From positions 31,032 through 95,031 of the forward strand of contig CALRLF020000008.1 in NCBI GenBank assembly GCA_943368475.1: a DNA stretch of 64,000 nt. Direction: 5' to 3'. Position 1 is the stretch's first letter; the number at the start of each line of letters is the position of its first letter. A program made the position numbers and the translations under genes. The notes under the pieces are model-generated. The model was not told where the DNA came from, did no database searches, and saw nothing but the letters and a program-made list of their open reading frames with translations. This DNA comes from UBA1930 sp943368475. GTDB taxonomy: Bacteria; Bacteroidota; Bacteroidia; Chitinophagales; Chitinophagaceae. Below, piece by piece: positions 33,429-41,616 of this stretch.

Positions 33429-34165
33429 CTCAACACTTCTTGTAGTACACTTAAACTTCTCATTTCTCCGAAGTCGTTAATGTGTAAGCTAATGTACAAT
33501 TGTAAATGTTGTAATACTACACGACGTATATCTCTATTCAACTTAATATGCTCTAAATCGTTGTAAAAACTTATGTTATTAATATCGGCAATGGCTTTAG
33601 CATAAATACCTTCTGCATAATAAGGATGCAATGGAATTTCGGGTACAAAAAAACCTTCCTGTAAATCTAAAATGGGTGTTGCATTGTTGCATTCTCCTTG
33701 TATTTGAAAACCCAGTTCTCCACCTAAATGTAATGTGAAATACAAAGCTAAATTAGCAATTAAGGTATCATTGCCTTTATCCAATTGTTTTAAAGTATCT
33801 TCTATTAAGTAAAATAATTCAGGATTGGCTTCTGGCTGTTTTAAGCTGTGTTGAAGTAATTCAATAACATACATAGCAACTGTATTGCGTACTACATCGA
33901 ACAATACTTTCTCGTACATGTAAGCCCATTGATAATCTTTTACGAACTGAAGATTTTTCATTTCGTTGTGATAAACCTCCATTTCTAGTATAGCTGATGG
34001 CTGAAAATAATTGGCTTTGGCTTGTGATGTTTTAGAAGATTGACGAACACCTTTTACAATATAACTCTGCACCCCAAACAACTCAGTATATACCGAAGTA
34101 ATAATACTGGTTTCACCATATTTAACGGTGCGTAAAACAATGCCTTTGGTTTTGTGAATTTGCAC
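33425..34165 (-). CDS. recO: DNA repair protein RecO
   Basis: RecO works with RecR to load RecA on SSB-coated DNA. 246 residues from a GTG at 34165, giving VQIHKTKGIVLRTVKYGETSIITSV, the OB-fold start of the family, then GVRQSSKTSQAKANYFQPSAILEMEVYH and the helical C-terminal domain. The longer frame upstream of this GTG runs into an interspersed palindromic repeat, so it was rejected. No Cys4 zinc site is visible, as in many Bacteroidota RecO. Stop codon overlaps the convergent gene by 4 bp. Confidence 0.92.
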   Translation of the reverse strand: MQIHKTKGIVLRTVKYGETSIITSVYTELFGVQSYIVKGVRQSSKTSQAKANYFQPSAILEMEVYHNEMKNLQFVKDYQWAYMYEKVLFDVVRNTVAMYVIELLQHSLKQPEANPELFYLIEDTLKQLDKGNDTLIANLALYFTLHLGGELGFQIQGECNNATPILDLQEGFFVPEIPLHPYYAEGIYAKAIADINNISFYNDLEHIKLNRDIRRVVLQHLQLYISLHINDFGEMRSLSVLQEVLS

Positions 34166-34180
34166 TGTGTAAAGATAACT

Positions 34181-34260
34181 GGAACACAGATGACACAGAT
34201 TAAATGGATTTAAACGGATTTGATTCATTCAAAAAATATCTGTGTATCTCTGTTGCTCCA
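34181..34260. repeat. imperfect palindromic interspersed repeat between the SLC13 gene and recO
   Basis: Left arm GGAACACAGATGACACAGAT (34181-34200) and right arm ATCTGTGTATCTCTGTTGCTCC (34238-34259, mismatched) form an imperfect inverted repeat around a GGATTTAAACGGATTTG-like core. Repeats built from ACACAGAT/ATCTGTGT are common between genes in Bacteroidota. Not coding. Confidence 0.6.
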
Positions 34261-34278
34261 AAACTCTGTGATAAAACA

Positions 34279-35733
34279 TTACTTCATTCCATGCACCAAT
34301 ACAGGTAATAAATAATAACTGAATAAAGTAATCAATATTGTAGAAATTATATTCATCACAAATCCTGTTTTTACCATATCACCCAATTTAAGTCTTCCAC
34401 TTGCAAAAACAATAGCATTGGGTGGTGTTCCCATTGGTAACATGCCAGCACAACTTGCTCCCAATGTCATTGGAATGCCCAATAACAAAGGGCTAATATG
34501 CAACGCATCTGCAATACCAGCAACAACAGGAGCAAATACAATTACCTGTGCCACATTGCTCATAATTTCACTAATAAAAATTGAAATGATAGTCACTAAA
34601 AAAACCAGCAGCAATAAATTAGTGCCTGCATAGCCAGCAATCCAGGTTCCCAATTGTTGTATCAGGCCAGCTTTTTCCAATTGATTGGCTAATGAAATTC
34701 CGCCACCAAATAACAATAAGATACCCCAAGCCATTTTTTGTGTATCCTGCCATTCTAAAATTTGTTTGGTTTCAGGTATCAATGATTTTGATGGAACAAT
34801 AAACAATAATATTGCACCAAATACTGCAATCATTGTATCATCTAATTTAACCTGCGTTTGATATTTATTAATCAAGTCTTTGGTTATCCAAAGCAATGCT
34901 GTTATTATAAAAATGATGAGTACTCTTTTTTCTGGTGAAGATAGTTTGCCCATTTGTTGTAACTCATGCTTTATTAATTGAGCGGTAGCCTCATTTTTTT
35001 TGATATTATTTTTATACAACCATCTTGTCATAATAAAATATAAACTAAACATCAGCAGTAATGCCATTGGTAAACACAATATCATCCAATCTACAAACTG
35101 AAAAGTATAGTGGTATTTTTTTTCTAAAAACCCAACAAAAGCAACATTGGGTGGTGTACCAATAATGGTTGCAATGCCTCCAAAATTGCTGGAGTAAGCA
35201 ATGGCCAATAATATACAAATTGCCATGTTTTTTATATTGCCACCCTCTTTATGATTTTGTTCCATTACATGCACCACACTCATGGCAATGGGATACATCA
35301 TCATGGTAGTTGCAGTATTGCTTAGCCACATACTCAATAGGCCTGTTGCTAATACAAATCCTAAAATTATTTTATTGCCACTTGTGCCAGTAAGGTTTAC
35401 AATATTTAAAGCTATGCGTTTATGCAAATGCCATTTTTCAATGGCCAATCCTATTAAAAAGCCACCCATAAATAGAAACACTACAGGATTTGCATAAGGT
35501 GCAGCAGCTTCATCAACCTTGCAAACACCCATTAAAGGAAACAATACAATTGGTATTAATGCAACAACTGGCATGGGTAAAGTTTCGGTAACCCAAAGTG
35601 TAATCATTAATACACCAATAGCCAAAACCTTTGTAGCATTGGTGTTTACAGAAAAAGGATTTATAAATAGCATGAATGCAAATAGTAATGCAGCAACTGT
35701 AAGAAAGAGTTGGGTTCTAGTTATAGCTTTCAT
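34279..35733 (-). CDS. DASS/SLC13-family sodium-coupled anion symporter
   Basis: A 484-residue inner membrane protein with about eleven hydrophobic segments. The two inverted SNT-type substrate loops are visible (WLSNTATTMMM and EIMSNVAQVIVF) together with TIIGTPPNVAFVG and GMLPMGTPPNAIVFASG. Family members import di- and tricarboxylates, sulfate or phosphate with Na+. Substrate not determinable, though C4-dicarboxylates are the commonest. Start ATG at 35733. A weak 9-bp inverted repeat (35735-35743 with 35764-35772) lies immediately upstream. Confidence 0.9.
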   Translation of the reverse strand: MKAITRTQLFLTVAALLFAFMLFINPFSVNTNATKVLAIGVLMITLWVTETLPMPVVALIPIVLFPLMGVCKVDEAAAPYANPVVFLFMGGFLIGLAIEKWHLHKRIALNIVNLTGTSGNKIILGFVLATGLLSMWLSNTATTMMMYPIAMSVVHVMEQNHKEGGNIKNMAICILLAIAYSSNFGGIATIIGTPPNVAFVGFLEKKYHYTFQFVDWMILCLPMALLLMFSLYFIMTRWLYKNNIKKNEATAQLIKHELQQMGKLSSPEKRVLIIFIITALLWITKDLINKYQTQVKLDDTMIAVFGAILLFIVPSKSLIPETKQILEWQDTQKMAWGILLLFGGGISLANQLEKAGLIQQLGTWIAGYAGTNLLLLVFLVTIISIFISEIMSNVAQVIVFAPVVAGIADALHISPLLLGIPMTLGASCAGMLPMGTPPNAIVFASGRLKLGDMVKTGFVMNIISTILITLFSYYLLPVLVHGMK

Positions 35734-35799
35734 GCACTCAATATAAATACTTATCCTGAATTTTATTGAGTGAACTGAAGAATAAACATGAGCTTCCTG

Positions 35800-35828
35800 T
35801 TGCGTCGCACAGCCGATAGATATCAGCT
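35800..35828 (+). repeat. copy 3 of the TTGCGTCGCAC repeat with a decayed palindrome
   Basis: TTGCGTCGCAC at 35800-35810 followed by AGCCGATAGATATCAGCT, an 18-mer differing from the perfect palindrome at 29486 by two bases. It lies in the spacer before the GHKL ATPase gene. Confidence 0.78.
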
Positions 35829-35930
35829 TGTGCTTAAGGAAACTTTAATGTATATTTTATCTCGTCAATAAAAATTAGAGTTACTTAACTTCGATTAGAA
35901 ATTACTTTCAACCATAAAAAATATTGAGAG

Positions 35931-37871
35931 ATGAGTCAAATGTTGGCTGAAATAAAAAGAATAGTGAATGAGGATATTAGTAATCGCTTAACTCAGTATG
36001 ATGTTATTTACGAAGCAATAACTAACTCAATACAAGCTAATGCAACACATATTATCTGTAAATTCCATGCTTCTGACAATCTTCTTCAAAGTGAATCAGG
36101 AGAAGAAATTGCTAATAATAAAATTGATAAGATTTCTGTTTGGGATAATGGAGATGGTTTTAATGAAGAAAATTACGAATCATTTTGCAAGTACAGAAGT
36201 GAATATAAAATTAAACTTGGCTGTAAAGGTGTTGGAAGACTTTCATTTTTGAAAATATATAACAATGCAGTGTACAAATCTTCTTTACTAGATAAGCAAA
36301 TTGTGAAAAGTTTCAACTTTAGTAACGAGTTTGACACTAAAAATATAACCATAGAGCCCCAAAAAGTGAAAACGCAAGAAACTGAACTTACATTAAATTC
36401 TATAACACCCCAATATCTCAATTCAAAAAAGAAAATTGATAGGCGGATTGAATTGAATGTTGAATTGATACGTGCAAAAGTTTTACTTCATTTAATTCCA
36501 ACTTTGTTTTTTTATAAAAAAGACAAAACAAGAAGTATAGTAATAGATTTTATAGATGTTAAATCAGACCAACAAGTTTCCATTACTAATGAAGATATTC
36601 CAGAGTTTGAAGTTGAGAAATTTACAATAACAGATAAGGAATCAAATAAAGAAGACTTTACATTGTACTATGAAATCAGAAAAGTTTCTGGGGATTTACA
36701 TGCTTATTACTGTGCAAATAATAGAACAGTTTGTGACTTTTCTGATAAAGACTTGAAAATTTCACTACCTTATGATTACTCAGGGTTTTTGTTACTAGAA
36801 TCTAAATACTTAGATTCTCATGCAAATAATGAAAGAAATGATTTTGATATTTTCCCTATTAAAACAGATGTTTATTCTACTATATCATGGGAGCAAATAA
36901 ATAGCTCTTTAAAAAAGACAATTGCTAAAGTTATTAAAGCTGGTATTCAAGAGACAGAAGAAATCAATAAAGAGAAGTTATTAAGTATTCAAGAAGAAAG
37001 GCCTTACTTAATAGAATATATTGAAGAGTCTGATATAGATATGGCAGGTTTTATAGATAAAAGAAATATTATTGATAAAGCAAAAAAGAAGTTTGATGTG
37101 GCGAAAGAATCTTTTTTAGCAAACTCAGGAAAAGAAAAGTTTACTGATAAAGATTTACAAGATGCTATTCAAATAACACAGAACGAATTAGTTGCATATA
37201 TTTTTGATAGAGTTCAAGTCTTAGAAAGATTAAAATCAATGATTGATGATAAAGAAAGAGTCGAGTCTATAATTCATAATCTCTTCATGCAAAAATATAC
37301 TGACGATAATTATTTTTCAGTAGGCAAAAACAACCTTTGGTTATTAGATGACAGATTCACAACTTATACTTATGCTGCAAGTGATAAGAGAATTAAAGAT
37401 GTACTAAAGCAAATTGGTGAAGAAAGCGGCGAAACTGAAAACGAAGAAGATAAACCAGATTTATCGCTATTCTTTTCACACAATCCTCAACAATCAGAAA
37501 GGTTGAAATCTGTTTTGATTGAAATAAAACCCTTTGATTATAAAACAAAATCAGACAGGAAAAAATTCCAAGGAATTCAACAACTTGTTGATTATGTAAA
37601 AGCATTTAAACAGAAAGAAAAAGTCGAAGAAATATGGGCGTTCTTAATTACAGATATTGATGAGAAATTAGCTGATAGATTACGAGGTGATGATTATACT
37701 CCATTGTTTTCTACTGAAGCACCAATATTTCATCGTTTTTTCAAGGAGTTGGGAATTTCTATTTACGTAATTAGTGCCCGTACTCTCATTTTAGATGCAG
37801 AAGCAAAAAACAAAGTATTTCTTGATATTATAAAAAAGAAAAACAAGTTAAATAAGCTTCTGAATATATAA
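35931..37871 (+). CDS. GHKL (Hsp90-like) ATPase fused to a PD-(D/E)xK-like nuclease, candidate defence protein
   Basis: 646 residues. The N-terminal GHKL ATP site is complete: N box YEAITNSIQANA (about 27-38), G1 DNGDGF (72-77) and G2 GCKGVGR (97-103), as in MutL/MORC/Hsp90-type ATPases. A middle region with coiled-coil character spans about 330-480. Near 505-560, KPDLSLFF...VLIEIKPFDYK with QGIQQLVDYVKAF has the spacing of a PD-(D/E)xK nuclease (P-D, E-x-K, then Q-x-x-x-Y), similar in outline to DUF4263/Shedu nucleases. Visibly AT-rich, single gene, flanked by an interspersed repeat. I infer antiphage or anti-plasmid function; exact system unknown. Confidence 0.75.
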   Translation: MSQMLAEIKRIVNEDISNRLTQYDVIYEAITNSIQANATHIICKFHASDNLLQSESGEEIANNKIDKISVWDNGDGFNEENYESFCKYRSEYKIKLGCKGVGRLSFLKIYNNAVYKSSLLDKQIVKSFNFSNEFDTKNITIEPQKVKTQETELTLNSITPQYLNSKKKIDRRIELNVELIRAKVLLHLIPTLFFYKKDKTRSIVIDFIDVKSDQQVSITNEDIPEFEVEKFTITDKESNKEDFTLYYEIRKVSGDLHAYYCANNRTVCDFSDKDLKISLPYDYSGFLLLESKYLDSHANNERNDFDIFPIKTDVYSTISWEQINSSLKKTIAKVIKAGIQETEEINKEKLLSIQEERPYLIEYIEESDIDMAGFIDKRNIIDKAKKKFDVAKESFLANSGKEKFTDKDLQDAIQITQNELVAYIFDRVQVLERLKSMIDDKERVESIIHNLFMQKYTDDNYFSVGKNNLWLLDDRFTTYTYAASDKRIKDVLKQIGEESGETENEEDKPDLSLFFSHNPQQSERLKSVLIEIKPFDYKTKSDRKKFQGIQQLVDYVKAFKQKEKVEEIWAFLITDIDEKLADRLRGDDYTPLFSTEAPIFHRFFKELGISIYVISARTLILDAEAKNKVFLDIIKKKNKLNKLLNI

Positions 37872-38057
37872 CTAGCTTCTAGCAATAATTAATATAAGAG
37901 AAATTCCTTGAAGGGTTAAATTTAATTTTAAGGAGGCACTAATCATTTACCTTAAGTCATCACCGAACAAGGTGTTGCCATGTAAAGTGGTATTCCAAAT
38001 CCCAACAATGTTGCTAATTACTTTAAAAAATTTCTTCTTTTAAAACTTGACTGCACA

Positions 38058-41000
38058 TTAATTCACCACCTCTTTTACATTACCAGTTCTTTTTAAAACG
38101 CCCCAATGTTGTAGCTCTCCCTTAATGGCACGACGTAGAGCCTTGAACAGTATTACCATCATTAACCAACGATAAATTAATCGTTGTGGAATTAGCCAAA
38201 TTAATTTAAGTGGGTTTTCTTTATCGAACGCAAATGCAATGGCAGCAATGGCTGTATCGATTAGTGTGAATATTAAATAGTATAAACCAATTTGTCCTGC
38301 ATTGTCTGTTAGTAATCCAATAACCATTAACACATCGGCCAATGGCATAAAAAAAGGAATAATGTATTTAAACAACAACATATCTGGCAGGGCAATAAAA
38401 CCAAGATTTTTTTGTGCTGTATTAAATAACATATCCTTATGTTTCCAAAAGGTTTGCATTACACCAAAACTCCAGCGGTTGCGTTGCTTAATAAACTGTT
38501 TCAATGTTTCAGGAGCCTCTGTATAAGCAATGGCATGGGGCTCGTTGGCAATACTGTAGCCAGCTTTTAGAATACGAATGGTAATATCACAATCCTCAGC
38601 AAGTGTATCTGTAGTAAATCCTCCTGCAGCAATAATGGCATCTTTTTTAAATGCTCCAATTGCACCAGGAATTACCGTGATGGCGTTGGCATAAGCAAAA
38701 CCTTTTCTATCAAAATTTTGACTGGTAATGTATTCTATACTTTGCCATTTGGTAAGCACATTTACTTCGTTACCAACTTTTACAATACCTGCAACAGCAC
38801 CAATGTTTTCAGATTTGGTATTGCCCATGAAAAAATGTTTCATCAATAAACTCACCGAATCTGGTGCTAATTTGGTATCGGCATCTATACAAACAACAAA
38901 ATCGGCATGCGATTGATTGATGCCATAATTTAATGCACTGGCTTTACCACCATTGGGTTTGGTAAAAACTTTAATACGTAAATTTTGGGTAAATGCTGCT
39001 TTTACATTTTGGTAAGTATTGTCTTTACTGCCATCATCTACAAAAATAATTTCGAAGTTTTGATAGGTACATTGTAACAAGTTTTCTAGGGAAGCAACTG
39101 CATTTACTTCTTCATTGTATGCAGGTACAATAATAGATACCAATGGTAACTGACCAGCAATTACTGGTATGCTTGCAGCCATTACTTGTTCTTTTCTTTT
39201 TTGTAAAGTTGCCATAACAGCCATTGCTACTAAACGTACAGCCCCTAAGGCAATAAATACAAGAAACAAAGACTTAAAAAGTTGCCCACCAATGTATCCA
39301 ACTTCAGCTAATATATAATTGAATTGTAGCCAATAATAACCACTTCCTTTAGGAACTGGAGGCATTACATCATTGGGTTTTTTGCCCAACAAATCTGCAA
39401 CAGTTGTAAATGTGTAGCCTTTGCTTTGAAAGTAACGAATAATTTTTCCTGTTGCTTCAACTGTTGCACTTCTATCGCCACCAGCGTCATGCAATAAAAT
39501 AATACTGCCGTTAATACCTGTCGTATCACCATCGTTTTGAGGTGCAATACGGCGTTCGTAAATTCGTACAATTCTATTAAAAATACTATCGCCGTTTAGT
39601 GTAGGGATCTCTTTTTTCTGCCAATCTTCGGGGTCTATACTTTCGCCAACTGTAATGTAATTTTTTGCCCTACTTAAAGCAACTGGTGCCAACTCTTCAA
39701 ATAAGCCAGGTTCGCTATCGGCATTAAAAGGAGCTCTGAACATAATGGTACTATGACCAGTAATACATTCAATTAACAAGCGAGTTCCGTCCATTTCCAT
39801 CGAAGCTCGTTGCTTGCTTACTTTGGCCATGTTGGGGTGTGTGAAAGTGTGGTTGCCTATTTCATGCCCTTCTCTAAAAATTCTTTTTACCAATGGAATA
39901 TTGTTTTCAGCTTCATAGCCTACTATAAAAAAATTAGCAGGTATATGATAATATGCAAGAGTATCTAATATTTGCTTTGTGTATTTAGGGTCTGGACCAT
40001 CGTCATACGTTAAAACTAGTTTTCTTTTTTTCTTTTCACCAAATCTTCTAAGTGTATAAGTAGAAGGAAGTTTATCGAAATATTCTTCGCTGATTAATAA
40101 GGCATCGTTATCAATTTCTGTTCTTAGTGCACCCGGTTTAGGTGTTTCAACAATATCAAGTATTTCACCTTCTCCAGTAAAAATTGGATCTGATCCTGCC
40201 TCTAAACGAGCAAAGTTGCCAAAGTTAAAATTGGCCAAAGCTTCTTTGGTCATTTCTAAATGATAGAAATCCCAAATGCGTTCATCTTCTCCACCCAAAC
40301 GCCAAATAGATGTGCCAGCCAATTTTGATTCTGTTGCAAAACGAAGCGTATTAAAAATAGTAGCAGCATCGGTAAAGTGCACTTCATGCAAAGAGTCGTC
40401 GTCTTCATTATAATACTGATATCGCAAATTGTAAGTTGTATTATCGAAATAAACCGATGATTCGTACTTTTTTGCATTGCCTATGGCTTCTTGATAGGTA
40501 AAGGCTTTTGCAACATCTCTACTTTTCAGTTTCCAATCGTAACCAAATGCTGCCATTGCTAAGATTACTTTGTTGGCGGGTACAACATCGGTTATTTTAT
40601 CAACAGCAGCTTCAATCCATTTTTGCCCACCAATTGGTCCTGCATCCCCATCGCCATGATGTTCATCATAGGCCATCAGTATCAAATAGTCGTTGTATTT
40701 TTCTAATGCTTTAAAATTGTAGTCATCGTTAAAAGGAATTACATCTTGCGTAACAATAAAATTTTGTGCATGTATTTTTTCGTATAAATCTTTTTGAAAA
40801 GCAACTAAAATTTTATCATTTTCTAAATTCAATTCTTCGAAGTCGATATTAATGCCTGCAAAGCCATTTTGTTTTAAGGCTTGTATAATATCATTGATAA
40901 GCAAGTCGGATTTAGCTTTATCTTTTAAAATATTTTTAACCAATTCTCCTCTAAAAATTTGGTTGATATTATTGGTTAAAATGGGCATTATTTTAACACC

Positions 41001-41510
41001 AGCTGTTCTCATAACTGCTAATGCCTTATTGTCGATATCAGTTCTTAAACGACCAGAAGTAGAGTCTAAAAAAAACCACTCCGGTAAAATGAGATTGATT
41101 TTTGAAATATTTTTTTCGAGCGATTGAAAAGAATTTTTCTTATCCCAGTTTACATAAAATGCTGCCCTGATACCGATACTATCATCGAATAAAGTGGATG
41201 TTGATAAATCAACAGCATTATTACTTTGCCCACAGCCTTGACCTTTAGCCCATTTATCGCCAATGGCTTTTCTAAAGCCACGATATTCTTTGCCCAGCTT
41301 ACTTTCTCTGTAAGAAGGAACCCCTTTGGTAAGCACTTTTTTTATGGCTTTACTTTCTAATTGTATATCTGGCTCATACAAAAAATAGGTACCAACAACT
41401 ACCACTACAATTGCAATTGGTATAAGTAAAAGCAATACCCTGAAACCCCATTTAAAACGTTGCCAACGTGTTCGGGTTGTGGTTTGAAAAACTTGAGACT
41501 GATTGGCCAT
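38058..41510 (-). CDS. GH18-like / polysaccharide deacetylase / GT2 glycosyltransferase tri-functional fusion
   Basis: 1150 residues. One anchor (about 22-46) is followed by a GH18-type hydrolase domain (about 110-430) with the GINIDFEELN catalytic strand. A NodB deacetylase comes next (about 490-700: LTYDDGPDPKYT, HEIGNHTFTHPNM, FRAPFN, LLHDAGG). A membrane segment (about 735) leads to a processive GT2 synthase (about 780-1060: VSIIVPAYNEE, VDDGSKDN, CIDADTKL, EDCDITIRI, QRNRWSFG) and more membrane helices. This architecture suggests synthesis, deacetylation and trimming of a beta-linked GlcNAc polymer by one inner-membrane protein. Polymer identity is inferred. Divergent from an LTA-synthase-like gene. 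Confidence 0.9.
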   Translation of the reverse strand: MANQSQVFQTTTRTRWQRFKWGFRVLLLLIPIAIVVVVVGTYFLYEPDIQLESKAIKKVLTKGVPSYRESKLGKEYRGFRKAIGDKWAKGQGCGQSNNAVDLSTSTLFDDSIGIRAAFYVNWDKKNSFQSLEKNISKINLILPEWFFLDSTSGRLRTDIDNKALAVMRTAGVKIMPILTNNINQIFRGELVKNILKDKAKSDLLINDIIQALKQNGFAGINIDFEELNLENDKILVAFQKDLYEKIHAQNFIVTQDVIPFNDDYNFKALEKYNDYLILMAYDEHHGDGDAGPIGGQKWIEAAVDKITDVVPANKVILAMAAFGYDWKLKSRDVAKAFTYQEAIGNAKKYESSVYFDNTTYNLRYQYYNEDDDSLHEVHFTDAATIFNTLRFATESKLAGTSIWRLGGEDERIWDFYHLEMTKEALANFNFGNFARLEAGSDPIFTGEGEILDIVETPKPGALRTEIDNDALLISEEYFDKLPSTYTLRRFGEKKKRKLVLTYDDGPDPKYTKQILDTLAYYHIPANFFIVGYEAENNIPLVKRIFREGHEIGNHTFTHPNMAKVSKQRASMEMDGTRLLIECITGHSTIMFRAPFNADSEPGLFEELAPVALSRAKNYITVGESIDPEDWQKKEIPTLNGDSIFNRIVRIYERRIAPQNDGDTTGINGSIILLHDAGGDRSATVEATGKIIRYFQSKGYTFTTVADLLGKKPNDVMPPVPKGSGYYWLQFNYILAEVGYIGGQLFKSLFLVFIALGAVRLVAMAVMATLQKRKEQVMAASIPVIAGQLPLVSIIVPAYNEEVNAVASLENLLQCTYQNFEIIFVDDGSKDNTYQNVKAAFTQNLRIKVFTKPNGGKASALNYGINQSHADFVVCIDADTKLAPDSVSLLMKHFFMGNTKSENIGAVAGIVKVGNEVNVLTKWQSIEYITSQNFDRKGFAYANAITVIPGAIGAFKKDAIIAAGGFTTDTLAEDCDITIRILKAGYSIANEPHAIAYTEAPETLKQFIKQRNRWSFGVMQTFWKHKDMLFNTAQKNLGFIALPDMLLFKYIIPFFMPLADVLMVIGLLTDNAGQIGLYYLIFTLIDTAIAAIAFAFDKENPLKLIWLIPQRLIYRWLMMVILFKALRRAIKGELQHWGVLKRTGNVKEVVN

Positions 41511-41589
41511 TGATTGTTGGAGATTAATCCTTTCTACAGCAAAGTAAACGATGCTGTTATAAATAATAACTTTAAAAATAATAAAAAAT

Positions 41590-41597
41590 TAATTTTG
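41590..41597 (+). promoter_or_regulatory. probable -7 element of the LTA-synthase-like gene (TAATTTTG)
   Basis: Exact match to TAnnTTTG, 19 bp before the ATG at 41617. No convincing -33 TTTG at the expected distance. Confidence 0.42.
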
Positions 41598-41616
41598 CCC
41601 GATTAACACACAATCA

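Noticed and set aside
34281..35750. Small + strand reading frames opposite the SLC13 transporter
   Set aside because: They are shadows of a strongly conserved transporter gene and lack independent features.
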